From NCBI GenBank assembly GCA_002402825.1, contig DHGP01000016.1, forward strand, positions 1-64,000: DNA of 64,000 nt, in the 5' to 3' direction. Below, piece after piece: positions 49,548 to 58,225 of this stretch; the first letter of the stretch is position 1, and every line of letters starts with the position of its first letter. A program made the position numbers and the translations under genes. Origin of the DNA: Firmicutes bacterium UBA4795. GTDB lineage: Bacteria; Bacillota; Desulfotomaculia; Desulfotomaculales; Nap2-2B. The notes below the pieces were generated by a model. It saw only the letters and a program-made list of their open reading frames with translations, searched no databases and had not been told where the DNA came from.

Positions 49548-51725
49548 TCAATAGTAAAGAGATTTAACTTCTTTTAAATCATCCAGCCGGTTAATTTTTA
49601 TCATTTTTTCCGAAACAGTGTAAAGTAGGTCATCAATATATAAGATTCTTCTTATGGCTTCATTGTGCGTAAGCGTGCCCTTTAACCAGATTCCTTTAGT
49701 TAAAGATAGGCCAAAAACGTAGGCGCCATCCCACTGTCCATAATACTTCTGACAGTATTCGGGGGTTATTATTACGCCATTTCTTACGTCATCCTCAATA
49801 CCTTCACCAAGCCGCACCGGGTATGAGACGGGTAAAGCCAGCAGGTTCTTTGATTTGCTGAATAAAAAGGCTTTGTGGTCATTTAAAGCCAAGGAGTCCG
49901 CGTTGTCCTGCTCAATAATATACTTTGCCTTTTCTTTAGGCTGCTCCGGATTGATAACGTCAAACAAGGCTATCTTAACGGCATTTTGCCGCCTGGGTCC
50001 GGGGGGCGGGATAATTCCAGACTGTCCTGGTCTTGCCTCTTCTTCCGCGATAACCGTTTCGCTCCGCTCGGACAGGCTGGAAGCCTGTCCTACCACAGCC
50101 GTTTCCTTTCCAAGACCAATAATATGGTTTTCATCATAAGGATGCAAGTAGTTGGAGAAGCCGGATATTTTAAGGTAGCCCAATGTTTTGGGCCGTTCCG
50201 GATGCGTTAAATCAATTACAAAGAAGGGGTCTGTTTCCCGGAAAGTAACCAGGTACACCCGCTCGCCTAAAAACCGGGCCGAATATATTCTTTCCCCCGG
50301 GGCAAGACCGGTTAATTGACCTACTGGTTTTAGCTTTTCGTCATAAACAAAAATATTATTCTTTGTGCTCTCTTGCCATCTGGATGGTTCGTGGGAAGTA
50401 GTGGCAACTCTAAAGTAACCTTTGTGTTCATCCATGGAAAACTGGCTTAACAACCGGCCGGCAACTTCAGCGCTGGTCTGATACTTTACCTTCTGACCGG
50501 CAAGGTTAAGCTTGTGTATGGTAGTTTTATCATAAAACAGCGCCATTTCTTTGGCTACCTCATCAACAAGCCGAACCATTTTTACCTCGTCTAACTTAAG
50601 ACCCTTTATTTCCCCCGCCAGTTTTTCTACCTCAGTTATCTTTTCGGCCGGACTATGGCTAGACTCGCTAATGGCTTTTATCTTTTCCCCTGTTTTGCCT
50701 GGCACGGCAAGGGCCAGGGAATTCAGGTATTTTTCCATAAGGGGCACAACATTTCCCGGACCCGGGGAGGTTAAATAAATGTTGTTTGGGGAAACAAAAA
50801 CTTCTTGCGCCAATCCGGTTAAAAGGACCTCATTGCTAATTAAAAGCGTATTTAAGTTAAGTGTTGTCACCATGCTGTACCGGTAAGCCGGGTAATATTC
50901 ATCCTTAAAATATTTAATTTTACCGGCCGGTACGGTAATTACCTTTTTTTTGCCTAAAACAATTTCGGGTAGCTTTAACTCCTGGCCAAAATAGCCGGAA
51001 GGCAAATTTAAATCCGTAGGCACATTCGCAATTAAATAAACGTAGTTGTTTATCAGGCGGGAAGTTACATAAGAGGCTCCGGTTAAGGAAAACTCTTTGA
51101 TTAGTTTTGGCTTGCTTTTGTCTTTAAGGTCATAAACGCTTGTCCTTAAGCTTGAACCGGGCCGGCTAAAATCCTGCGCAAAGACCACCAGCCGGTCACC
51201 TCCTACAAAAATGCCGGTGGGCTCACCACCAAGCTCGGTGGTGGAAAGGACCCCGGCAGCATCTGCCGGGTATGCCCGGGCAATAACCAGTTTTTTGCCG
51301 GCTAAAACATATAAATATTTACCGTCACTTTTTACCATGTCCGCTTCATCCACCCCAGTCACCTGGATATTGGTGGTGGAAAATTCAAGAGCAGGAGCTT
51401 CCATAGATTTCATAGTCTGGGCATTGGATTCATTCCTTAGCATGGATCCGGTAGGCACAGGCCCGGTAAGGTCTTCAATTACTTTTTCGCTGTTGACCAT
51501 TACACCCTCGTAAGGGAGTCCCTGGACAAAGGAAGCTATTCTTGTTTTTTCCGCCACATATTTTTTCAACTGGTCATAATCCTTAAACTGTTGGAGTGAA
51601 TCGGCGTAGGCCTTTTCAGGCAATTTAAAAACCCCGGTTAAACCGGTTAAAATAAAGACCAAAAATAAAATTATTACCCCGGCCGCAACGACAAAACTAA
51701 CGATATTTTTTTGCCTTCGAGTCAT
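49548..51725 (-). CDS. secreted beta-propeller domain protein
   Basis: 725 aa from ATG 51725, which has AAGGGGG nine bases upstream; the longer frame to 51836 begins in an S23-cassette element (CLCAFAPMNLS) and was rejected. One N-terminal transmembrane helix (about 9-32). The rest is the beta-propeller domain of a family typified by NIQVTGVDEADMVKSDGKYLYVL and VYLVTFRETDPFFVIDLTHP. An in-frame repeat insert, GQASSLSERSETVIAEEEAR, lies near residues 545-570. Function unknown; probably extracellular. Confidence 0.87.
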   Translation of the reverse strand: MTRRQKNIVSFVVAAGVIILFLVFILTGLTGVFKLPEKAYADSLQQFKDYDQLKKYVAEKTRIASFVQGLPYEGVMVNSEKVIEDLTGPVPTGSMLRNESNAQTMKSMEAPALEFSTTNIQVTGVDEADMVKSDGKYLYVLAGKKLVIARAYPADAAGVLSTTELGGEPTGIFVGGDRLVVFAQDFSRPGSSLRTSVYDLKDKSKPKLIKEFSLTGASYVTSRLINNYVYLIANVPTDLNLPSGYFGQELKLPEIVLGKKKVITVPAGKIKYFKDEYYPAYRYSMVTTLNLNTLLISNEVLLTGLAQEVFVSPNNIYLTSPGPGNVVPLMEKYLNSLALAVPGKTGEKIKAISESSHSPAEKITEVEKLAGEIKGLKLDEVKMVRLVDEVAKEMALFYDKTTIHKLNLAGQKVKYQTSAEVAGRLLSQFSMDEHKGYFRVATTSHEPSRWQESTKNNIFVYDEKLKPVGQLTGLAPGERIYSARFLGERVYLVTFRETDPFFVIDLTHPERPKTLGYLKISGFSNYLHPYDENHIIGLGKETAVVGQASSLSERSETVIAEEEARPGQSGIIPPPGPRRQNAVKIALFDVINPEQPKEKAKYIIEQDNADSLALNDHKAFLFSKSKNLLALPVSYPVRLGEGIEDDVRNGVIITPEYCQKYYGQWDGAYVFGLSLTKGIWLKGTLTHNEAIRRILYIDDLLYTVSEKMIKINRLDDLKEVKSLYY
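50025..50095. repeat. palindromic GQAS-type insert in the beta-propeller gene
   Basis: GGACAGGCT (50070-50078) and AGCCTGTCC (50082-50090) form a perfect palindrome with a 3-base loop. It is flanked by GACTGTCCTGGTCTTGCC, which gives a second, partial complement. Translated in frame on the minus strand as GQASSLSERSE...EARPGQSG. Confidence 0.75.
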
Positions 51726-51795
51726 GGTTAACATCCCCCTTTTTATAATTTTATTACCTATTTTTCTATCTACAAGGGTTATTTTAAATTTTTTG

Positions 51796-51930
51796 TAATT
51801 ACTCAGGTTCATAGGGGCAAAGGCACAGAGGCACAAAGTTTTTTTGCCAGACTTGCAGATCTCTATACGTTTTCATTTCCCTTTGCCCCTTTGTGCCTTT
51901 GCCCCTCTGTGCCTACCTGAATAGTTACTA
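51796..51930 (-). mobile_element. S23-cassette element between cbiO and the beta-propeller gene
   Basis: Minus strand: GTAACTATTCAGGTAGGCAC, arms GGGGCAAAGG, then ATGAAAACGTATAGAGATCT (the first codons of the S23 gene, about 13 codons), then the right arm CTTTGTGCCTCTGTGCC and CCTGAGTAATTAC. The interior of the S23 gene is deleted. It provides the last 21 codons and stop of cbiO. Confidence 0.8.
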
Positions 51931-52738
51931 TTGTTTTAAGTACAGTTACTGCTTCATTTACGTTAAGCGGCAAAAAATTCCTTTTTACACCCGGCAGTTG
52001 ACGAAAAATCTGAACCACGGTTGGAAAACACAAATTGGCTTTTTCAATTAAGTCTTCATCGGTTAAAAGACAGGTACCTCCTTGGGCTAAGGTTTGTCCT
52101 TCTTTGATTATAATTATATGGTCGGCCCATTCTGCCGCCAAATCAACATCATGGGTGGCGATGACAATAGTTGTACCTTGCCGGTGCAACTGATTAAGGA
52201 TTTTTATTAAGTTTATTTTGCTTTTAGGGTCAAGGTAACTTGTGGGTTCGTCGAATAAAATAACCTTTGGCTGCATGGCCAGCACACCGGCAATGGCCAC
52301 CCGTTTCTTCTGACCGTGGCTTAAATGATAAGGAGGCTTGTTGCTGTATTTTTCCATCTGTACGGCTTGCAAAGAATCACTTACCCTTCTTTCCACTTCA
52401 TGTTCAGGTAAATCCATGTTTAAAGGGCCAAAGGCCACATCATCTTTTACCGTAGCTGAAAAAACCTGATCATCCGGGTCCTGAAAAACCAACCCGACTT
52501 TACTTTTTACCCACCTTTCGGTACGAGGGTTAATTTCCCGGCCCAAAACACATACCTTTCCTTTTTGGGGTAAATAAAGGCCATTTAAATGTAAAAGAAG
52601 GGTAGATTTACCCGCCCCATTAGGTCCTAATAGGGCTACTCTTTTATCTTGCGGGATAAAAAAGGAAAGACCCCGCAAGGCCTCAGTGCCATCACGGTAG
52701 CGGTAATAAAGGTTTTCTACTTCAATAATGTTAGTCAA
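51863..52738 (-). CDS. cbiO: cobalt/nickel ECF transporter ATPase
   Basis: About 291 aa. Walker A GPNGAGKSTLL, signature LSHGQKKRVAI, Walker B VILFDEPTSYLD. The TTG at 52738 was chosen because AGGAGG lies six bases upstream and the longer frame overlaps cbiQ entirely; the two genes overlap by eight bases. The last 21 residues (VTIQVGTEGQRHKGAKGNEN and V) are the translated left end of an S23-cassette element, so the natural C-terminus was lost. Energises CbiMNQ. Confidence 0.93.
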   Translation of the reverse strand: MTNIIEVENLYYRYRDGTEALRGLSFFIPQDKRVALLGPNGAGKSTLLLHLNGLYLPQKGKVCVLGREINPRTERWVKSKVGLVFQDPDDQVFSATVKDDVAFGPLNMDLPEHEVERRVSDSLQAVQMEKYSNKPPYHLSHGQKKRVAIAGVLAMQPKVILFDEPTSYLDPKSKINLIKILNQLHRQGTTIVIATHDVDLAAEWADHIIIIKEGQTLAQGGTCLLTDEDLIEKANLCFPTVVQIFRQLPGVKRNFLPLNVNEAVTVLKTIVTIQVGTEGQRHKGAKGNENV

Positions 52739-53435
52739 ACAATTCCTCCTGTTGCTGATGTTTTTCCGTAAACCCGCGGGCAGCCATAGCCAGGTACACC
52801 CGCTCCCCTCTTTCCCAGGAGCGTATAAAAAGAACCCCAATTAACTGGCCCAGGATCTTAAAAGTAAAGAAATGAAACAAGTTATTTCCCGGTTTAAAAG
52901 CCCGGGCCCGCCGGGCAAAAAACATTCTTTGCAACTCGTGGTTAAGAACATAAAGATAGCGCCAGGTGAATTCAACTAACTGGACAAAAATTACCGGTAC
53001 CTTTAGGGCCCGCAAGGCACCAATCAAATTATAAAAAGAAGTTGTAGCTACTAGTAAGTTTAAAGCCAGTAAAGAAGTACAAAGGCGCAGAGTCAAGATT
53101 AGTGCTTTATCTATTCCCTCTTTGGTTACGGTTAAAAAGAAAAGACCGGTATTTAATTGCTTTAAAGGTTCTCCGGGTACGGTGAAAGGTAAAAAAACAA
53201 TTAAAAAGCCGGTTAAAGGTAAAACCCAGACTGTCCGGCGGATAAATTTTATTAAAGAAAGCCTGGCTAATAAGGTAGCCAGGAACAAAATACAAAAAGC
53301 TAGCGCCAGGGTGAACCGGTGATGCAAAACAGAGATTAAAACAATAAAACAAAAGACTAAAATTATCTTTAATCTGGGATCAAAAGAATGCAAAAAGAAA
53401 CCTTGTTTTTTAAAAGAAGGGATATAATTTACCAT
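52731..53435 (-). CDS. cbiQ: cobalt/nickel ECF transporter transmembrane protein
   Basis: 234 aa, four to six helices. FTWRYLYVLNHELQRMFFARRARAF and YLAMAARGF hold the ARA and ARG coupling motifs typical of CbiQ. Third gene of the cbiM-cbiN-like-cbiQ-cbiO operon. It overlaps cbiO by eight bases, so their translation is coupled. Confidence 0.93.
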   Translation of the reverse strand: MVNYIPSFKKQGFFLHSFDPRLKIILVFCFIVLISVLHHRFTLALAFCILFLATLLARLSLIKFIRRTVWVLPLTGFLIVFLPFTVPGEPLKQLNTGLFFLTVTKEGIDKALILTLRLCTSLLALNLLVATTSFYNLIGALRALKVPVIFVQLVEFTWRYLYVLNHELQRMFFARRARAFKPGNNLFHFFTFKILGQLIGVLFIRSWERGERVYLAMAARGFTEKHQQQEELFD

Positions 53436-53519
53436 TTATAAATTGCTCTTTCTTCCTACAAGTTATCAGTGGGCCCTCCGTGGGCCCGGTTAACCCTTTA
53501 ACTTTAACTTTACTTTATA

Positions 53520-53822
53520 TTAGTTTCTTTCTTGCCGGAAAGAAATAACTAAAAGCTTGCCTATTCCATATAAGACTATCAATACAAGTATGGTACCGAT
53601 TATGCCGGCCAAGGCTGTAGCCACGCCCTCGTGGTTAATGCCTGGAAAAACATAATCGGGCATCCAGGTTTTAATTAATTCCTTTCCTCCGGCTAAAACA
53701 ATAAATCCTTTGTCTTCCGCCACCCGCTCCAGTCCATCCGGGTAAGAGGAAGCAAAAGGAGAAAGTATGGCGGCTACTAATACGGCTATTATAAAACCGG
53801 CAATTAAAAGCTTTTTATTCAT
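53520..53822 (-). CDS. PDGLE domain protein (CbiN-like)
   Basis: 100 aa with two transmembrane helices (5-25 and 68-92). The extracellular loop starts SSYPDGLERVAEDKGF, the PDGLE signature found in cobalt and nickel importers in place of CbiN. Overlaps the cbiM stop by four bases. It assists metal loading of CbiM. Confidence 0.92.
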   Translation of the reverse strand: MNKKLLIAGFIIAVLVAAILSPFASSYPDGLERVAEDKGFIVLAGGKELIKTWMPDYVFPGINHEGVATALAGIIGTILVLIVLYGIGKLLVISFRQERN

Positions 53823-54454
53823 ACCTTTTCTTCACCTGCTTTCATTTCCCAGGCTTGAGAAACAACAGATACAACCACGGCCGTAATTACGCCCTCCCCA
53901 ACACCAATTAAAGCGTGCCAGCCGGCCATGGCCGGCAAAACAACTTTAAGGGGAATATAACCGGACAAGGCAATTTCCACGCTACAGGCTAAAGCAGCAA
54001 CCATTACCGAAAACCAGGAAGCTAAGAAAGTTCCCCCTACTTTACCCCCTCGACTTTTAAAAAAACGGGTTGACGCCTGGTACACTGCGTAGGCTACCCA
54101 GGGGGCAATAACAGCCATATTCAGCACGTTGGCTCCTAAGGCCGTAATTCCTCCGTCGTAAAAGAAAAGGCATTGGATAACTAAAACTGTGGTTATAATA
54201 ATTCCCGCGTTCCAAGGGCCAAGTAGTATGGTAGCCAAGGCCCCACCCAGCAAATGACCGGACGTACCGCCGGCTACCGGAAAATTTATCATCTGAGCGG
54301 CAAAAATAAAGGCCGCCATTACTGCCAGCGTCGGAATTTGCCGGTTTTCTAAAACTTTCCTGGTTTTTCTTACGGCTTGGGCCAAATAGCTTATACCAAC
54401 TAAATCTGCCATGACCCATACTTTAGGGTCAAGAAAACCATCCGGAATATGCAC
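53819..54454 (-). CDS. cbiM: cobalt/nickel ECF transporter substrate-binding component
   Basis: 211 aa. In this family the metal is bound by the N-terminal amine, His2 and downstream histidines, so the start matters. The open frame begins at GTG 54463 (MIFVHIPDG). A second GTG at 54454 gives MHIPDGFLDPKVW, the conserved N-terminus, and has AGGGG eight bases upstream; it was chosen. The helices include GGTSGHLLGGALATILLGPW, with the second metal histidine. First gene of the operon, behind a structured leader, and divergent from a CDF exporter. Confidence 0.93.
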   Translation of the reverse strand: MHIPDGFLDPKVWVMADLVGISYLAQAVRKTRKVLENRQIPTLAVMAAFIFAAQMINFPVAGGTSGHLLGGALATILLGPWNAGIIITTVLVIQCLFFYDGGITALGANVLNMAVIAPWVAYAVYQASTRFFKSRGGKVGGTFLASWFSVMVAALACSVEIALSGYIPLKVVLPAMAGWHALIGVGEGVITAVVVSVVSQAWEMKAGEEKV

Positions 54455-54520
54455 AAAAATCACCCCTTAACATAGAATTAATAATGATAAAAGTAAAATA
54501 AATAAAGTAAAAACAAAAAA

Positions 54521-54590
54521 ATAAAAAACCACGCCTTGTTTTCTCGCCAAAACCTCCGTGGTTTTAAAGTAGTGTCTTCATGACACCTTT
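54521..54590 (-). promoter_or_regulatory. structured leader with attenuator-like hairpin before cbiM
   Basis: On the minus strand GTGTCATGAAGACAC forms a small hairpin. Then ACCACG...CGTGGT, with GTTTT/AAAAC inside, forms a larger hairpin followed by TTTTTTATTTTTTT, as in a terminator. No known aptamer (cobalamin, NiCo, Mn) was recognised. A metal-responsive attenuator is possible. Confidence 0.5.
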
Positions 54591-54703
54591 ATTTTATATA
54601 TTATATAAATATATATTATACTACCTTCTTTTTAAAAATCCTTCTTATGAGCCTCGATATTTATTTTTTTTAAGATGTGTTATAATTTTTAAAAAAGAAG
54701 AAG

Positions 54704-55702
54704 GTGAATACATTCAACCCCAAAATAAAGGCCGCCTTGCTTTCTATAGCCTCTAACAGTATACTTACCCTGGGCAAACTTGGTGTTGGCCTGGCTATGA
54801 ATTCAATAAGCATTATCTCGGAAGCAATACATTCAGGGTTTGATTTAATAGCTGCGCTCATTGCTTATATCTCCATATCCATTTCGGGACAACCGGCTGA
54901 CGAAAAGCACCTTTACGGGCACGGTAAATTTGAAAACGTAGCCGCCATTGTTGAAGCTTTACTGATTGTTGGCGCGGGTATTTTCATTATTCATCAGGCC
55001 ATATACAGGTTAACCCACCCTACCCCTATCCACGCTTTAGATTTAGGTTTGATAGTAATGGGAGGTTCGGCAGGGGTTAATCTTTTTGTCTCCCGGGTTC
55101 TTTTACAAACCGCCAAAAAGACTGACTCCCCGGCTTTGGCGGCTGACGGATGGCACTTGCTAACTGATGTTTATACCTCGGCAGGGGTTTTAGCGGGTAT
55201 AATCATTATTTACTTCACCCACCTGACAATTTTAGACCCTATTATTGCCCTAGTGGTAACCTTGCTTATTTTTAAGGCTGCCTTTGATCTATTGCAGGAA
55301 TCAGTAAAAAGTATTGTTGACACCAGGCTTTCAAAAGAGGATGAGGAAGCCATTTTCGCTGTTCTACAGCAACATGCTTATGAATTTGTCCAATTTCATA
55401 AATTACGCACCCGTAAAGCCGGTTCAGAACGGCACGTGGATTTGCATTTAGTTGTCCCCTACCATCAGGCTATTACCTCTGTTCATAAGCTTTGCGATTG
55501 TATTGAAAAGGATATCTGTCGGTGCCTGCCCGAAGTCCGCATCCTTATTCATGCAGAACCATGTGACCCGACGCGAAATGATTGTCAAATATGCACTTTC
55601 CGGCAACATATAAGAAGTCTAACTAAAAAAGATACGGAAAACTTAAAGGAACAATGCCAAACAATTGAGTTGGATATTGATAAGGAAAAAGTTAAAATTT
55701 AA
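54704..55702 (+). CDS. cation diffusion facilitator (CDF) transporter
   Basis: 332 aa. About five to six helices span 10-200; metal-binding SEAIHSGFDLIAAL (TM2) and LAADGWHLLTDVYTSAG (TM5) have the expected histidine/aspartate pairs. The cytoplasmic C-terminal domain (205-295) has HVDLHLVVP. A C-terminal extension contains CDPTRNDCQICTFRQH, a cysteine-rich metal-binding tail. GTG start. Divergent from cbiM, so import and export of a divalent metal such as cobalt or nickel may be balanced here; the metal is inferred. Confidence 0.92.
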   Translation: MNTFNPKIKAALLSIASNSILTLGKLGVGLAMNSISIISEAIHSGFDLIAALIAYISISISGQPADEKHLYGHGKFENVAAIVEALLIVGAGIFIIHQAIYRLTHPTPIHALDLGLIVMGGSAGVNLFVSRVLLQTAKKTDSPALAADGWHLLTDVYTSAGVLAGIIIIYFTHLTILDPIIALVVTLLIFKAAFDLLQESVKSIVDTRLSKEDEEAIFAVLQQHAYEFVQFHKLRTRKAGSERHVDLHLVVPYHQAITSVHKLCDCIEKDICRCLPEVRILIHAEPCDPTRNDCQICTFRQHIRSLTKKDTENLKEQCQTIELDIDKEKVKI

Positions 55703-55789
55703 GGAAAAAGTTAAAAACATGTTGTATCAGAGACATTTATTATGGTAAAGTTATTATATTAAGCTAACACTAATAGGAGGTGGACAGGC

Positions 55790-57187
55790 ATGCGGGTATT
55801 GTTAATCCAACCTAGACCCAGGGATGGTCTTGGCTTTAAAAGCGTTTTTTGCACCGAACCTTTAGGTTTAGAAATTGTTGGCGCAAGCTTAAAAGAACAT
55901 CAGGTAAGTTTATGGGATATGTTGGATGAAACCTCACCAGCCAATATTATGGCGACTTTCCGGCCGCAGGCGGTAGGACTCAGCTGTTCTTTTACTGTAG
56001 ACGTTTATACCGTATTAAACATAGCCCAGGTCATTAAAGAAATGGCTCCGGCAACCTTTACTTTTGTGGGCGGACACCACGCTTCATTGTGTCCGGAAGA
56101 TTTTTTCCACCCCGCCATAAACGCAATTGTAACCGGGGAAGGCGAAACAACCACCCCGGAAATGTTAGCGGCCTTAGAAGGCAATCAGGATTTAACAAAA
56201 GTTGCTGGATTAGTAATAAACTTACCCGAAGGTCAGTTTGCTAATAAAAATCGCGCTCCTTTAATCAAATTAGATGATGTACCGTTGCCTGACCGCCTAT
56301 TAACCAGAGGCTACCAACAAAAATATTATCTGGGTTTTCGCCGTCCTGTGGCTGCCGTGGAAACATCACGGGGTTGCCCTTACCGGTGTAATTTTTGCAG
56401 TGTCTGGCGGTTTCACCAGGGTAAAGTGCGCACCATGAGCCCTTTACGGGTGGTTGAAGAAATATCGCGGTTAAAAGCAAATGAAATTTTTTTTACGGAT
56501 GATAATTTTTTAGCGGATGTACAAAGGGCTGGTGAAATTGCCCGCCTGATTAAAAAACAGGGCTTGCACCGTAAAAACTATATCTTTCAAGCTCGCAGTG
56601 ACACCATAGTTAATCATTCTGATGTGGTCAGGCAATGGAAAGAAGCCGGCTTAGACCACGTATTTATTGGGTTTGAAAAGATTGATGAAGAAGGTTTAAA
56701 GCAGGTAAACAAACATAACAGTGTGGAAAATAATGAAAAAGCTTTTAAATTTCTTAAGTCATTGGGTATCGGGGTGTACGCTTCTTTTATTGTAGACCCT
56801 GGCTTTACCGCAAAAGAATTTCAAAAACTTTTAGCTTACATTAACCGCTTGCGGATTAAGCAACCTTATTTTAGCGTGCTTACGCCCTTGCCGGGTACAG
56901 AGTTGTTTTCCCAACTAAAAAGTCGTTTAACCACCGTAAATTATGAATTTTTTGATCTTTTACACGCCGTGCTTCCTACTAGCTTGCCTATCCAGGAATT
57001 TTACCATCAATTTACTAACCTATATAAGCAAGCTTACCGTAAACCGATACACTTACTTGGCAGTATGCAAATATTTTTCCAGAAGTTACTTAACCGTAAT
57101 CTTTCTTTTAATCACCTAAGCAGACTTTTTTACGGGGCAAAACAAACCCTGAATTGGAAAGCTTATCTTAAACCGGACGATAGTTAA
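55790..57187 (+). CDS. B12-binding domain radical SAM protein
   Basis: 465 aa. The N-terminal B12-binding-like domain (1-150) starts MRVLLIQPRPRDGLG and has VGGHHASLCPEDFF. The radical SAM domain begins at SRGCPYRCNFCSVW, with Cys196, Cys200 and Cys203 as the 4Fe-4S ligands, and continues with FFTDDNFLAD. The C-terminal region (380-465) resembles that in hopanoid or lipid-modifying enzymes of this class, but the substrate is not predictable. AGGAGGTGG precedes the ATG. It converges on the AmrS gene, nine bases away. Confidence 0.9.
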   Translation: MRVLLIQPRPRDGLGFKSVFCTEPLGLEIVGASLKEHQVSLWDMLDETSPANIMATFRPQAVGLSCSFTVDVYTVLNIAQVIKEMAPATFTFVGGHHASLCPEDFFHPAINAIVTGEGETTTPEMLAALEGNQDLTKVAGLVINLPEGQFANKNRAPLIKLDDVPLPDRLLTRGYQQKYYLGFRRPVAAVETSRGCPYRCNFCSVWRFHQGKVRTMSPLRVVEEISRLKANEIFFTDDNFLADVQRAGEIARLIKKQGLHRKNYIFQARSDTIVNHSDVVRQWKEAGLDHVFIGFEKIDEEGLKQVNKHNSVENNEKAFKFLKSLGIGVYASFIVDPGFTAKEFQKLLAYINRLRIKQPYFSVLTPLPGTELFSQLKSRLTTVNYEFFDLLHAVLPTSLPIQEFYHQFTNLYKQAYRKPIHLLGSMQIFFQKLLNRNLSFNHLSRLFYGAKQTLNWKAYLKPDDS

Positions 57188-57195
57188 GTCAAGTT

Positions 57196-58197
57196 TTAAC
57201 AGGTAATGGAAATAGGGTAACCACAGTAAAGACACTTATTTTCCTTAAGCGCAACTATTTTTACGGCGTATCCCGAACGTTGAATTACGGTCTGACCGCA
57301 CTGAGGACAATCGGTATTGCTGCCGGTGGTTATTTGGGGGGCATTACCAATATATACATAATCCAATTTTTCCCTGGCTATTTTATGGGCTGAACGTAAG
57401 GAATCCAGTGGAGTTGCAGGTAAGTTTTTTTCAAAACTTGGAAAGTAACGGGAAAAGTGTAAGGGTATTTTTTTGTTCAGATGGGCAATCCAGGCTGCTA
57501 ACTGATTGATTTCGTCGGGCGAATCGTTTAAGCCCGGCAGTAGTAAAGTAGTAATTTCTAAATGACTTTGCCGGGAAGAAACTTCTATGGTCCGTAGTAC
57601 AGGGGCCAAATGCCCTTTGCATTCTTTAAGATAATATTCGTCATTAAAGCTTTTTAAATCAATATTTAGGGCGTCAATGTAAGGCAGGAGTTGTTTTAAG
57701 GGTTCTTCATTGATAAAACCATTGGTCACCAGGACATTTTTTAAGCCGGCCTGCCTGGCTAAACGGGCAGTATCATAAACATACTCATACCAAACGGCCG
57801 GTTCGGAATAAGTATACGCCAGCCCAATACACTTGTATCCTTTTTCTTTATAATCCAAGGCTTTTTTAACTGCTGCAGAAGGTTTTAGATGGTGCAAGCA
57901 AGGGTCCCCATGAGCAATGCACCAGTTCTGACAAAAACTACACTTTAAATTGCAACCTTTGGTTCCCAGAGAAAAAACATAGGTCCCAGGACAAAAATGA
58001 TACAAAGGCTTTTTTTCAACCGGGTCCAGGTTGGCGGCCGCGTATTTTCCGTAATTAGTGGTGTACAAAACTCCCTTTTTATGCTGACGGACGCGACAAA
58101 AGCCTGTTCCTCCCTCTTTAATCTGGCACATTTTGGGGCATAGGCGGCACTGGAGGTGATCAGCACCGTTCTTTTCGTAAAATAAGGCTTCTTTCAT
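57196..58197 (-). CDS. amrS: AmmeMemoRadiSam system radical SAM enzyme
   Basis: 333 aa. The N-terminal cysteine region (CRLCPKMCQI and GFCRVR) precedes the cluster motif KGCNLKCSFCQNW with Cys82, Cys86 and Cys89. A C-terminal zinc ribbon is CPQCGQ...CLYCG. It resembles pyruvate-formate-lyase activating enzyme in layout but belongs to the AmrS family, which always accompanies AMMECR1 and Memo proteins. It is 28 bases downstream of the fused Memo-AMMECR1 gene. To my knowledge the reaction is not firmly established. Confidence 0.93.
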   Translation of the reverse strand: MKEALFYEKNGADHLQCRLCPKMCQIKEGGTGFCRVRQHKKGVLYTTNYGKYAAANLDPVEKKPLYHFCPGTYVFSLGTKGCNLKCSFCQNWCIAHGDPCLHHLKPSAAVKKALDYKEKGYKCIGLAYTYSEPAVWYEYVYDTARLARQAGLKNVLVTNGFINEEPLKQLLPYIDALNIDLKSFNDEYYLKECKGHLAPVLRTIEVSSRQSHLEITTLLLPGLNDSPDEINQLAAWIAHLNKKIPLHFSRYFPSFEKNLPATPLDSLRSAHKIAREKLDYVYIGNAPQITTGSNTDCPQCGQTVIQRSGYAVKIVALKENKCLYCGYPISITC

Positions 58198-58225
58198 AGT
58201 TTAAACCCTCACCTTTAGAAATATA

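Noticed and set aside
51726..51836. 37 extra N-terminal codons of the beta-propeller protein
   Set aside because: They begin in an S23-cassette element (CLCAFAPMNLS is repeat-derived). The ATG at 51725 has a well-spaced AAGGGGG.
52739..52840. 34 extra N-terminal codons of cbiO
   Set aside because: They overlap cbiQ in another frame. The TTG at 52738 has AGGAGG six bases upstream and begins the conserved ABC fold.
54521..54590. NiCo or cobalamin riboswitch before cbiM
   Set aside because: No B12 box and none of the conserved NiCo blocks can be found; only hairpins and a T-tract are visible.
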